Shown here in pieces: positions 32,614 through 40,973 of a stretch of 64,000 nt of DNA (position 1 is the stretch's first letter; each line of letters begins with the position of its first letter). The DNA is taken from the NCBI GenBank assembly GCA_033763395.1, contig JANRKQ010000152.1, positions 1 to 64,000 on the forward strand, written 5' to 3'. The notes beneath the pieces were generated by a model. It was not told the DNA's origin. It saw nothing but the letters and a program-made list of their open reading frames with translations, and made no database searches. The position numbers and the translations under genes were made by a program. This stretch comes from Xiheimicrobium sp033763395 (GTDB taxonomy: Bacteria > Myxococcota > Myxococcia > Myxococcales > Myxococcaceae).

Positions 32614-34305
32614 ATGTTTCGTCGACTCCTCGCCCTGTCCGCGCTTCCGGTGCTGGCCTGCCAACCCGTCGACGACCCGTTCCTGGAGCTGGTGGCACAG
32701 CCGAGGACGCTCGATGGGCGCGGGCAGACCGCGACCATCACCGTGACGGCGTATCGCCGGCCCGGCGTCATCGGCACCGGCTCGGTCCGGCTGGCATCGT
32801 CGGCGGGGACCCTCTCGACGGCCCGCACCGTCATGGTCGATGAGTTCGGGACCGCCCGCGAGACGTTCGGCTGCGTCATCGCCGAGGAGCCTGACTGCGC
32901 GCCACGCGTGACGATCACCGCGAGCTGGCTCCATGAGGGCAAGGCGGTCGAGAGCGAAGTTCGCCTGACGGTCGGGTCTTCTCCGTCGTCGGACGGCGGC
33001 TCGGCGGGTGGGAGCGCGGGGGGCTCCGCGGGTGGAAGCGCCGGTGGCTCCGCGGGTGGCGGCTCCGGTGGCGGCTCGTCCGGTGGCTCCGGTGGCGGCT
33101 CGTCCGGTGGCTCCGGTGGCGGCTCGTCCGGTGGCTCCGGTGGCGGCTCGTCCGGTGGCTCTGGTGGCGGCTCGTCCGGTGGCTCCAGTGGCGGCTCGTC
33201 CGGCGGCTCTGGTGGCGGCTCGTCCGCCGGCTCTGGTGGCGGCTCGTCCGGCGGCTCCAGTGGCGGCTCGTCCGGCGGCTCCGGTGGCGGCTCGTCCGGC
33301 GGCTCCAGTGGCGGCTCGTCCGGCGGCTCTGGTGGCGGCTCGTCCGGTGGCTCTGGTGGCGGCTCGTCCGGTGGCTCTGGTGGCGGCTCGTCCGGTGGAT
33401 CGGCTGGTGGCTCCTCGGGTGGCAACGCGGGCGGCTCCCCTGGCGGACCGCTCCATGCGCCGCCCATGGACACCAACGGCGTCGTGGTGGTCGGGACGCT
33501 GAGCCAGAACCTCGCCGAGGGCGCCTACGTTCACGTCGATGCTGGAACGCGGCCCTTCGTGGGCGTGCCGTACGGCCTCGACGGCAACCAGGCGTGGCTG
33601 CGCGCCGATGGTGGGCTGATCTACCGGCACCCCACCACGCAACGAATCATGGCAGCGGTCCCTGACCGGCTCGGCTTCACCAGCTTCGGGTGGGCCTACC
33701 CGACCAACATCGAGAACGACCAGGACGTCACGCCGAGCTGTCCACAGACGCCTACCCGCTTCCTGCTCCGGCCCTCTGGCAGCGTGGTGGCGCAGTGTCA
33801 GAACGGAGACTGGCTCGAGGGCTCGGCCGCCTTGCCGACGCTGGCGGGCCAGAACGTCGTCGCCTTCTCGCCCAGCGGAACGGCGCTCGTCAGCCGCGAC
33901 GCGGGCCTCGTGCTGGTCGCGCCCTCAGGCACCACCACGCCGGTCAGCGCGCCGTTCACCCCGACGCCGCGGCTCACCCGGGTCAACGCGCAGGGCTTCC
34001 TCGCGGTGCAGACCGCTCCGACGTGCTCGCTGTACCAGCTCTTCCTTAACGGCCAGGTGATGTTCCTCGGCAACTACACGTCAACGGGCATCGCCATCAC
34101 ACCGCTCTGTACGGGCCGGCTCGACGCCGCGGGGACCCTCTTCTTCCCCAGCACCACGGTCGGTGGCGTGCGCGTGATTCGTCGCCCGCTCCAGCCCGGC
34201 GTGATGAGTGTCGCCTTCGACAACACGGCCTCGACGGTGTGGGACTTCGGCCCGCGCTTCAACCTCATCGTCACCAACGGCTCCGACATCGTCAGCGCCC
34301 CCTGA
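32614..34305 (+). CDS. Lipoprotein with long Gly/Ser repeat stalk and C-terminal domain
   Basis: 563 residues. Lipobox PVLAC (Cys16), an Ig-like N-terminal domain to about residue 128 (TITVTAYRRPGVIGTGSVRLAS), then about 150 residues of SGGGSSGG repeats, then a ~285-residue C-terminal domain with paired cysteines and beta-strand patterns. Looks like a surface protein whose distal domain is held on a flexible stalk. The stalk is encoded by tandem 24-base units, so its length may vary between strains. No family recognised for the distal domain. Divergent from the PLD gene, 36 bases apart. Confidence 0.75.
   Translation: MFRRLLALSALPVLACQPVDDPFLELVAQPRTLDGRGQTATITVTAYRRPGVIGTGSVRLASSAGTLSTARTVMVDEFGTARETFGCVIAEEPDCAPRVTITASWLHEGKAVESEVRLTVGSSPSSDGGSAGGSAGGSAGGSAGGSAGGGSGGGSSGGSGGGSSGGSGGGSSGGSGGGSSGGSGGGSSGGSSGGSSGGSGGGSSAGSGGGSSGGSSGGSSGGSGGGSSGGSSGGSSGGSGGGSSGGSGGGSSGGSGGGSSGGSAGGSSGGNAGGSPGGPLHAPPMDTNGVVVVGTLSQNLAEGAYVHVDAGTRPFVGVPYGLDGNQAWLRADGGLIYRHPTTQRIMAAVPDRLGFTSFGWAYPTNIENDQDVTPSCPQTPTRFLLRPSGSVVAQCQNGDWLEGSAALPTLAGQNVVAFSPSGTALVSRDAGLVLVAPSGTTTPVSAPFTPTPRLTRVNAQGFLAVQTAPTCSLYQLFLNGQVMFLGNYTSTGIAITPLCTGRLDAAGTLFFPSTTVGGVRVIRRPLQPGVMSVAFDNTASTVWDFGPRFNLIVTNGSDIVSAP
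33061..33399 (+). repeat. In-frame tandem repeats, 24-base unit (SGGGSSGG coding)
   Basis: About fourteen units of ggctccggtggcggctcg-tccggt with variants (ggctct, ggctccagt, one gccggc). Synonymous drift within units shows repeated unit-level duplication. All are multiples of three bases, so gain or loss changes stalk length without breaking the frame. Confidence 0.85.
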
Positions 34306-34355
34306 CGGCGCGTTTTCGCTTGGGCGCCCGCGGCGCGACGGTACGGTGCGGCGCC

Positions 34356-36041
34356 ATGGGATACACGAGAGAGCCCGTCAAGGCGCCGAAGGTCGGCGGT
34401 CCGGCGCTGCGCGCCTTCGTCGGAGCGCTCGAGAGTGCGCTGGGCCCCCTGCTGCTCAAGAAGCTCGTCACCGACTCGGGCATCGAGCGCTTTCGCACCA
34501 CCAGCGCCGGCACCGCTTCGCCGATTCAGGTGCCGCTCCCGTTCGGGCCCGAGCCGAAAGAGAGCGCACCCGCGCCTGCGCTCGCGGCGCGCGCCCTCGA
34601 CGCGCCACCCTCCCCTCCGGCGGGTCGCCTCGAGAGCGCGCGCGCCTTTCGCGACGCGTACCGCTCGGGCCTCACCGACCCGACCCGCGCCGTGCGGCGC
34701 CTCCACGAGGCCATCTCGAGGCTCGAGGGCGGCGACCAGCGCATGAACTTCTTCATCTCGCGCAAGCCCGAGCAGGTGCTGGCCGAGGCCGAAGCGTCGA
34801 CGGAGCGCTGGCGCGCCGGCACCCCGCGCTCGGTCCTCGACGGTGTGCCCGTGGTGCTCAAAGACGAGGTCGACCTCGAGGGCTTCGTCACGACCCTCGG
34901 CACGAAGTTTCGCAGCGAGGTGGCCACCCGCGACTCGGCCGTCGCCGCCCGCCTCAAGGCCGCCGGCGCGCTCATTCTCGGCAAGGCCAACATGAATGAG
35001 ATCGGCATCAACCCCATCGGGCTCAACCCGCACCACGGCCCCGCCCGCAACCCGTGGGACCGCACCCGCATCACCGGTGGCTCGTCGTCGGCGTCGGCGG
35101 CAGTGGTGGCGGCCGGGCTCTGCCCCATCTCCATCGGGGCCGATGGTGGCGGGTCGATTCGAATTCCCGCGGCGCTCTGCGGCGTGGTGGGCCTCAAGGC
35201 GACGTTCGGTCGCATCAGCGAGGCCGGCGTGCCGCCGCTTTGCTGGAACGTGGGCCACGTCGGCCCCCTCGGGCGCACCGTCGACGACGTCGCGGCCGCG
35301 TACGCGCTGGTGGCCGGCCCCGACGAGCACGACCCGGTCTCGCTGCGCCAGCCGCCGCTCCACCTGACCGACTACGAGAGCGGCGCCCTCGCCGGGCTGC
35401 GCATCGGCCTGTGCCGGCCGTGGTTCGACGACGCCGAGCCCGACGTGGTGGCGCGCTGCCGCGAGGCCGTGAAGGTGCTGACGGACGCGGGCGCGACGGT
35501 GGTGGAGCTGCCGCCACCGGACCTCAACCTCGTGCTGTGGAGCCACGCCGTCATCATCCTCTCCGAGATGCGCGAGGCGATGCACGACGAGGTGCTCCTC
35601 GACTCGGCCCGCTTCGCCCTCGACTCGCGCACGAACCTGGCCATCGGCGGCCACTTCTCGGCGCGCGACTACGTGCACGCGATGCGGCACCGGACCAAGC
35701 TGACGCGCGAGTGGCTCGAGCAGATGAAGACCTGTGACGTGGTGGTGACGCCCACCACGGCGTGCACGGCGCCGCCCATTCCCGAGGCGACGCTGCCAGA
35801 CGGCGAGTCGAACCTGCCGGTGGTCGACCAGCTGATGCGCTTCATCCGCATCGGGAACCTCACCGGCTTTCCCGCGCTCTCGCTGCCCGTCGGCCTCGAC
35901 GCGCAGGGCCTGCCGGTCGGGCTCCAGCTCATGGGGCGGCCGTACGAAGAGCACCTGCTGCTGCGGCTGGGCCGCGTCATCGAGTCGGCGCTCCCGGCGG
36001 CGCCGCTGCCGCGGGTGCACGTGACGGCGCTGGGCAGCTGA
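34356..36041 (+). CDS. Amidase-signature family hydrolase
   Basis: 561 residues. The amidase signature Ser-cisSer-Lys triad is complete: Lys169 (VVLKDEVD), cis-Ser243 in GGSSSASA, nucleophile Ser267 in GADGGGSIRIPA. A ~125-residue N-terminal extension with a Pro/Ala-rich segment (ESAPAPALAARALDAPPSPPAG) precedes the fold, as in some fatty-acid amide hydrolase-like enzymes; GatA is less likely since gatB and gatC are absent. Substrate unknown. No signal peptide. Start at the ATG at 34356; the upstream open frame overlaps the preceding gene. Confidence 0.87.
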   Translation: MGYTREPVKAPKVGGPALRAFVGALESALGPLLLKKLVTDSGIERFRTTSAGTASPIQVPLPFGPEPKESAPAPALAARALDAPPSPPAGRLESARAFRDAYRSGLTDPTRAVRRLHEAISRLEGGDQRMNFFISRKPEQVLAEAEASTERWRAGTPRSVLDGVPVVLKDEVDLEGFVTTLGTKFRSEVATRDSAVAARLKAAGALILGKANMNEIGINPIGLNPHHGPARNPWDRTRITGGSSSASAAVVAAGLCPISIGADGGGSIRIPAALCGVVGLKATFGRISEAGVPPLCWNVGHVGPLGRTVDDVAAAYALVAGPDEHDPVSLRQPPLHLTDYESGALAGLRIGLCRPWFDDAEPDVVARCREAVKVLTDAGATVVELPPPDLNLVLWSHAVIILSEMREAMHDEVLLDSARFALDSRTNLAIGGHFSARDYVHAMRHRTKLTREWLEQMKTCDVVVTPTTACTAPPIPEATLPDGESNLPVVDQLMRFIRIGNLTGFPALSLPVGLDAQGLPVGLQLMGRPYEEHLLLRLGRVIESALPAAPLPRVHVTALGS

Positions 36042-36064
36042 CCGCTCGACGTCGGAGGACGCGG

Positions 36065-36385
36065 ATGACGAACACCGTCGGGGTGTCGGTGAAGACCGTG
36101 ACGTTCAGGCACGAGGCCGAGCTGGTCGTGCTCGGGCTCGGTGCGGCGGGCATCGACGCCTGGCTCGTCGACCACTTCCTCGTGTCGGCCGACCCGCTCA
36201 TCTCGAACGCGGTGGGGGGCATCAAGGTGCACGTGGCCGAAGCCGACGAAGCCAGGGCGCGCGAGATCGTCGCCGAGCTGGAGCGGCCGGCGACCGATGA
36301 CGTCTGCCTCGCCTGCGGAGCGCCCATGCCCCGGGCCGAGCCGCGGTGCCCGGCGTGCGGCTGGAGCTACCTCTCCGGCGGTTGA
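36065..36385 (+). CDS. DUF2007-like protein with C-terminal zinc ribbon
   Basis: 106 residues. The first ~75 resemble the DUF2007 signal-transducing-like fold (FRHEAELVVLGLGAAGIDAWLVDHFLVSADPLIS ending EADEARAREIV, given here as its ends). The tail is a zinc ribbon CLACGAPM ... CPACGWSY. GGAGG lies six bases before the ATG. Twenty-three bases after the amidase and 17 before another zinc-ribbon gene, so three genes likely share one transcript. Function unknown; possibly an adaptor. Confidence 0.8.
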   Translation: MTNTVGVSVKTVTFRHEAELVVLGLGAAGIDAWLVDHFLVSADPLISNAVGGIKVHVAEADEARAREIVAELERPATDDVCLACGAPMPRAEPRCPACGWSYLSGG

Positions 36386-36402
36386 GCGATAGACTTTCGT
36401 CA

Positions 36403-37749
36403 ATGGCCTCATCGTCTTGTCCGAACTGTGGCGCGCCGCTGTCGTCCGAGTCGTCTCTCTTCGGCGCGGGCCGCGCTGGCCTGGTCTGCGGGGCCTGCCG
36501 CGCGACGTTCGCCGACTGGAGCGTGACGCAGCAGCTCTTCGAGGTCGCTGGCATTCCGCTCCCCGACGTCAAAGCGGCGGTCGACGCGGCGGCGCCGCGC
36601 CCGGCAGACCAGGCCGCCCGCACGTGCCCGAGCTGTGGCAAGCGCCTCACCGCCTTCCGCCTCAAGGGCATCGAGCTCGACCTCTGCGACGGCTGCGGCA
36701 CCACCTCGTTCGACCCCGGAGAGCTCTGGCGCCTCACCGGCGGAAAAGTCGGCGACGCGCCGGCCATGCCGAAGCAGGGCGTCTTCGAGATGCTGTGGGA
36801 CTGCGAGCACTGCGACACGAAGAACCTGCTCGGCAAGACGAACCGGTACTGCCCCAGCTGCGGCGCGCCGCAGGACCCGAAGCGTCGCCGCTTCCCTGAG
36901 CCGGGCGAAGAGGTCGCCGCGAACACCGAGTACGACGGCGTCGATGCGGTCTGCCCTGCGTGCTCCACCGCCAACGGCGCGAAGGCGAAGCACTGCCGGC
37001 ACTGCGGCTCGCCGATGGACGGCTCGGGGAAGGTGGCTCGCCTGGCCGACCAGGTGAATGGTCGCGCCGCGGCCGACCTCCCGAAGGCAGCGCCCCCGGC
37101 CCCGGCGAAGAAGGCGCGCTGGCCCTGGGCGGTCGGCGCGGCGGCCCTCATGCTGTGCGGCGTGTGTGGCGTGGCGACGTTCTGGACGAAGCCCTCGAAG
37201 GCCACCGTCGCCGGGCACACCTGGCGCCGCGTCATCGACGTCGAGCGCTTCGGCCCCGAGAGCGGCTCCGACTGGTGCGACTCGTTGCCCTCGGGCGCGT
37301 ACGACGTCTCGCGCAGCAAGAAGCAGCGGTCGACCAACAAGGTGCCCGACGGCGAGACCTGCAAGACACGCAACGTCGACCGCGGCGACGGCACCTTCGA
37401 GCGCAAGCAGGAGTGCACGCCGAAGTACAAGGAGGAGCCCGTCTACGACGAGCACTGCCGCTACACCGTCGACCGCTGGAAGAAGGCCCGCGAGGTCGAG
37501 GCCCACGGCGCGCTCGCGCAGGCGCCGGCGTGGCCGACGGTGTCAGGCCTGCGCGGGGGCAGCGGCGTCGGCAGCGAGCGCGAAGGCAGCCGCCGCGAGA
37601 CGTACACGGTCAACTTCACCGGGCCGAAGGGCGAGGCATGGACGTGCGACTTCGACGAGGGGCGGTGGCGCGGCCTGCGCGAGGGCGCCACCCTCGACGT
37701 GAAGGTGCGGGTGATGGGCGGCGGCCTCGACTGCGGGAGCGTCAGGTAG
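36403..37749 (+). CDS. Membrane protein with four zinc ribbons
   Basis: 448 residues. Eight CxxC pairs form four zinc ribbons in the first ~215 residues: CPNC/CGAC, CPSC/CDGC, CEHC/CPSC and CPAC/CRHC. A Pro/Ala/Lys spacer leads to one membrane helix (WPWAVGAAALMLCGVCGVATFW, about 241-262). The ~185-residue outer part has HTWRRVIDVERFGPESGSDWCDSLP and a conserved-looking DEHCRYTVDRWKKAREV stretch. Likely a single-span protein with a cytosolic zinc-ribbon sensor or adaptor and an external beta domain. No known family assigned. Confidence 0.8.
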   Translation: MASSSCPNCGAPLSSESSLFGAGRAGLVCGACRATFADWSVTQQLFEVAGIPLPDVKAAVDAAAPRPADQAARTCPSCGKRLTAFRLKGIELDLCDGCGTTSFDPGELWRLTGGKVGDAPAMPKQGVFEMLWDCEHCDTKNLLGKTNRYCPSCGAPQDPKRRRFPEPGEEVAANTEYDGVDAVCPACSTANGAKAKHCRHCGSPMDGSGKVARLADQVNGRAAADLPKAAPPAPAKKARWPWAVGAAALMLCGVCGVATFWTKPSKATVAGHTWRRVIDVERFGPESGSDWCDSLPSGAYDVSRSKKQRSTNKVPDGETCKTRNVDRGDGTFERKQECTPKYKEEPVYDEHCRYTVDRWKKAREVEAHGALAQAPAWPTVSGLRGGSGVGSEREGSRRETYTVNFTGPKGEAWTCDFDEGRWRGLREGATLDVKVRVMGGGLDCGSVR

Positions 37750-37795
37750 CGGCAGCTCTGCTAAGGCCGGGCTCCCCGCAGCACGAGGACCTTCC

Positions 37796-38578
37796 ATGGC
37801 TCACGTCGCGCTCATCACCGGCGCCAGCGCCGGACTCGGAGAGCAGTTCGCCCACCGCTTCGCCCGCGACGGGCACGACGTCGTCCTGGTGGCACGCAAC
37901 GAGGCCCGCCTGAACGCGCTCGCCGAGCGGCTGCGGCTCCACAAGGTGCGCACCTTCGTTATGCCGTTCGACCTGGCGGACCCGAAGACGCCGAAGGCCC
38001 TCTTCGACGCGGTGCAGGCGAAGGGCCTCGAGGTCGAGTACCTCGTCAACAACGCCGGCTTCGGCTCGACGGGCGCGTTCCTGGACCTCGAGGTCGGTCG
38101 TGAGCTCGAGATGGTGCAGGTCAACTGCGCGGCGCTGCTCGAGCTGTGTCACCGCTTCGTCGGCCCGATGCGCGCGCGTGGGCATGGGCGCGTGCTGAAC
38201 GTCGCCTCGACCGCCGGCTTTCAGCCGGGCCCCTTCATGGCGACGTACTACGCGACCAAGGCCTTCGTGGTGAGCTTCAGCGAGGCGCTCGCGCACGAGC
38301 TGGCTGGCTCTGGCGTCACGGTGACGGCGAGCTGCCCCGGTGCGACCGCGACCGAGTTCGCGAAGGTCGCCGGCAACGACGGCACCCGCCTCTTCCAGCG
38401 GCCCGGCGTGGCGAAGGCCGACGACGTGGTGCACGACGCCTACGAGGCGATGATGCAGGGCCAGGTGCTGGCCGTGCACGGGTGGATGAACCTGCTGGCC
38501 ATGCAGTCGCTGCGGCTGTCGCCTCGCAGCGTCGTGCGCGCCATCACCGCGTCGCTGAACCGCCCGCCCGGCGAGTGA
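37796..38578 (+). CDS. Short-chain dehydrogenase/reductase (DltE/YqjQ-like)
   Basis: 260 residues. Cofactor motif TGASAGLG (9-16), NNAG, and Y-x3-K in YYATKAF with the Ser in VASTAG. The GLG variant and C-terminal FNxxxLAHEL-like helix fit the cp-SDR group of 3-ketoacyl reductase-like enzymes. Substrate unknown. Starts 47 bases after the zinc-ribbon gene. The region after its stop holds a duplicated palindrome. Confidence 0.85.
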   Translation: MAHVALITGASAGLGEQFAHRFARDGHDVVLVARNEARLNALAERLRLHKVRTFVMPFDLADPKTPKALFDAVQAKGLEVEYLVNNAGFGSTGAFLDLEVGRELEMVQVNCAALLELCHRFVGPMRARGHGRVLNVASTAGFQPGPFMATYYATKAFVVSFSEALAHELAGSGVTVTASCPGATATEFAKVAGNDGTRLFQRPGVAKADDVVHDAYEAMMQGQVLAVHGWMNLLAMQSLRLSPRSVVRAITASLNRPPGE

Positions 38579-38591
38579 CCTCAGCCGCGGA

Positions 38592-38642
38592 TTGACAGCG
38601 TCAAGTCGCCCGGGCAGAGTCCGCCCTGACAGCGTCAAGTCG
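38592..38642. promoter_or_regulatory. Two direct repeats carrying a TTGAC-n3-GTCAA palindrome
   Basis: tgacagcgtcaagtcg occurs twice (38593-38608 and 38627-38642) with a 34-base period. Extended by one base, the first copy is the perfect palindrome TTGAC-AGC-GTCAA (38592-38604); the second is CTGAC-AGC-GTCAA. They lie 22-72 bases before the ATG at 38664, so they may be paired operators for the DUF2214 gene. A 34-base spacing puts both sites on nearly one face of the helix. Confidence 0.55.
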
Positions 38643-38663
38643 GCGTCGTCCCTGGAGGTCATC

Positions 38664-39128
38664 ATGGTGTCCGCCGCGCTGCTGTCGACGCTTCACCTGC
38701 TCGGGCTCGCGATCGGCGTGTCGTCCGTCTACGCGCGCGGCCGGGCCCTTCGTGCGCTGGTGGCCGACCCCGGCCGCGTCGCGCCGGTCTTCTTCGCCGA
38801 CAATTGGTGGGGGGTGAGCGCCATTCTGTCCATCGGCACGGGCCTGGCGCGGGCCTTCGGCCCCTTCGAGAAGGGCCCCGGCTTCTACCTGAACAGCCAT
38901 TCGTTCCTGGTGAAGCTCGCGCTGGTCGGCGCGGCCATGCTGCTCGAGCTGTGGCCGATGGTGACGCTCATTCGGTGGCGCATCGCCCAGGCCCGGGGCC
39001 GGCCCATCGACACGTCAGTGGCGGGCCGGCTCGCGCAGGTGAACTCGGTCGAAGTAGCGCTGATGGTGCTCATCCCCTTCGTCGCGTCGGCGATGGCGCG
39101 GGGCCTGGGCTTCACGTGGTTCTCGTGA
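38664..39128 (+). CDS. DUF2214 family membrane protein
   Basis: 154 residues with four predicted membrane helices. The ADNWWGVSAILSIGTGLARAFG and LLELWPMVTLIRWR segments are characteristic of DUF2214. GGAGG precedes the ATG by five bases. Function of the family is unknown. It sits alone behind the paired palindrome and is convergent with the propeller lipoprotein gene, stops 11 bases apart. Confidence 0.82.
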   Translation: MVSAALLSTLHLLGLAIGVSSVYARGRALRALVADPGRVAPVFFADNWWGVSAILSIGTGLARAFGPFEKGPGFYLNSHSFLVKLALVGAAMLLELWPMVTLIRWRIAQARGRPIDTSVAGRLAQVNSVEVALMVLIPFVASAMARGLGFTWFS

Positions 39129-39139
39129 GCCGCGCCCAG

Positions 39140-40756
39140 TCAGCGGGGTGCTCCCACGATGCGAATGCCGTGAACGCGGTCGCTCCGCGTGCCGAGCACC
39201 ACCATGTCGTCGAACACGGCTGGTGACGCCTCGATGTCGCCCGACAGCTTGAGGCTCGCGACCTCGCGCCCGCTGGCGGCGTGCACCAGGCGCAGCAGCC
39301 CACCGATTCCGCCCTGGAGCAGATAGCTCGTGCCGTCCTCGTCCTTCACGAGCGTCGGCGTCGACCACGCGTACTGCGGGAGCGGGAGCCGCCACACCTC
39401 GGCGCCGGTCGCCTTGTCGAGCGCGAGCAGCACGCCGTCCTCGGGGCCGGGGCATCGCGCGAGGGTGAAGAACACGAGCGACGCGACGTCACCGGTGCCG
39501 ATGGCCGGCGTCGCGAAGAGGCCGGCGTCGATCTTCTTCGGGGTGAGCGCGCCACGACACTCGAACGAGTTGGTCCACACCAGCGCGCCCGTCAGCGCAT
39601 CGAGCCGCCGCAGGTGCGAGAAGCCTCGAGGGCCCGTCTTGTCGACTTCGCAGCCGGTGAAGAGCGCCGGGCGCTCGAGCGAGAGGTCGAGGGCCAGGCT
39701 CGCGTCGGTGTCGTCACCGGCCGAGAACGCCCACAGCGGGGTGAACGAGCGCAGGTCGATGGCCTGCAGGGTGCCTCCGTTGTCGGCAAAGAAGGCGAGC
39801 GGCCCCAGCGCCGACATCGAGTTCTCGACGCCGAAGTGGCCCGACGACTGCTCCTTGTAGCGGTACCGCACCACCTCGGGCGCCACCTGGAGCGTGAGCG
39901 CGATGGGGTCGAAGTCGGTGTGCAGCTTGAGCAGATAGATGAGCCCGTTCTCACCTCCGACGACGTACGTGTCGGTGGCGCGGTTGAGGAGCCCCGACGA
40001 GTCGAAGGCGCCCCACTCGCGCCTCGGCGCGTCGCGGTCGGCCCCGGCCAGGAAGAACACCTCGCGGTGCCCGATGAGCTCGTAGACGCGCAGGCCGATG
40101 GGCACGTTCTCGGGAATGCCCTGCCCGACGAAGAGCAGTGGGTAGCCGCGCGGGTCGAGCGAGACGCTGCCCTTGATGGGGTTGCCGGTGACGAGCGGTG
40201 GCCGGCTGGGCTTGCCGGTCGAGAGGTCGAGGAAGTGCACGCGCCCGTCGAGGCTCCCCTGCAGCACCTCGACGAAGCCATCGCGGCGCGCCTCGGCCTT
40301 CAGCTTCGGCATCGAGTTGCGCACCACCGCGGGCCAGCGCACGAGCGCGGGTTGCCCTGTCCAGCCGGCGCCGCCAAACCAGGGCGCGCGGCTTCGACTC
40401 GTGACGTGCGTCCACACCAACTCGAGCGCCACGGGGTTTCGGGGAACGCGCCCGAAGGCGCCGCCCGCGCGCGTCGGCCCGCCGCGGAACGTGAAGACGC
40501 CGTCGACCGTCGAGTACGGCTCGACGAACACCTGCCGGTCGGCCTCCGGGACCCCGGCGTCGCGCAGCACCCCACGAGTCAGCCCATCGAGCGTCTCGGG
40601 CTGGGCCGTCACGCCGTCCCACGCGGCTCGCTCGGGGGGTGCGCGCGGCGCCTCAGGCGGGGGTGACGGCGCGGGCGGCACGACTGGCGGCAGCACGGCC
40701 ACCGGCGCGCGCGCACAGGCGCTCAGCACCACCACGAGGGTGAACACGCCTCTCAC
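39140..40756 (-). CDS. PQQ-like beta-propeller lipoprotein
   Basis: 538 residues. Signal with lipobox LSAC (Cys14), a Pro/Ala spacer (PPVVPPAPSPPPEAP), then a repeat domain of WxxD/GxVxxL blades: LQGSLDGRVHFLDLSTGK, TDTYVVGGENGLIYLL, GGTLQAIDLRSF, VLLALDKATGAEVWRLPLP and GGIGGLLRLVHAASGREVASL. That pattern is a PQQ/BamB-type eight-blade propeller facing the periplasm. No quinoprotein catalytic ligands can be claimed, so it is probably a binding or scaffold protein. Start at the GTG at 40756, which opens the signal peptide; another GTG at 40747 is possible. Confidence 0.8.
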   Translation of the reverse strand: MRGVFTLVVVLSACARAPVAVLPPVVPPAPSPPPEAPRAPPERAAWDGVTAQPETLDGLTRGVLRDAGVPEADRQVFVEPYSTVDGVFTFRGGPTRAGGAFGRVPRNPVALELVWTHVTSRSRAPWFGGAGWTGQPALVRWPAVVRNSMPKLKAEARRDGFVEVLQGSLDGRVHFLDLSTGKPSRPPLVTGNPIKGSVSLDPRGYPLLFVGQGIPENVPIGLRVYELIGHREVFFLAGADRDAPRREWGAFDSSGLLNRATDTYVVGGENGLIYLLKLHTDFDPIALTLQVAPEVVRYRYKEQSSGHFGVENSMSALGPLAFFADNGGTLQAIDLRSFTPLWAFSAGDDTDASLALDLSLERPALFTGCEVDKTGPRGFSHLRRLDALTGALVWTNSFECRGALTPKKIDAGLFATPAIGTGDVASLVFFTLARCPGPEDGVLLALDKATGAEVWRLPLPQYAWSTPTLVKDEDGTSYLLQGGIGGLLRLVHAASGREVASLKLSGDIEASPAVFDDMVVLGTRSDRVHGIRIVGAPR

Positions 40757-40973
40757 GACGCCACCGTAGCGCAGCGGTCGCGCGGGGCTCGGGTCGAGGC
40801 GCGCCAGCCGAACCTCGGCCCACCCTCGCCCTCGCGGCGGTCTCGAGCTGGGGCTTGATGACCCCAGCGGCTCGCGGTGACCCACCTCCACGGCTCACCT
40901 GACGAGGCTCCCGCCGCTGCATGCCGCTTGCATGAGCTGATCGGGCTCAAGGCGGGAATCGGGAGGCCCTTCG

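Noticed and set aside
33030..33410. Possible CRISPR-like array from regular repeats
   Set aside because: The 24-base units are contiguous without spacers, stay in frame and encode Gly/Ser; no cas gene is present.
32370..33476. Minus-strand frame encoding PPDEPPPEP repeats
   Set aside because: This is the antisense of the Gly/Ser tract in the lipoprotein gene; the opposite frame has a signal peptide and a distal domain.
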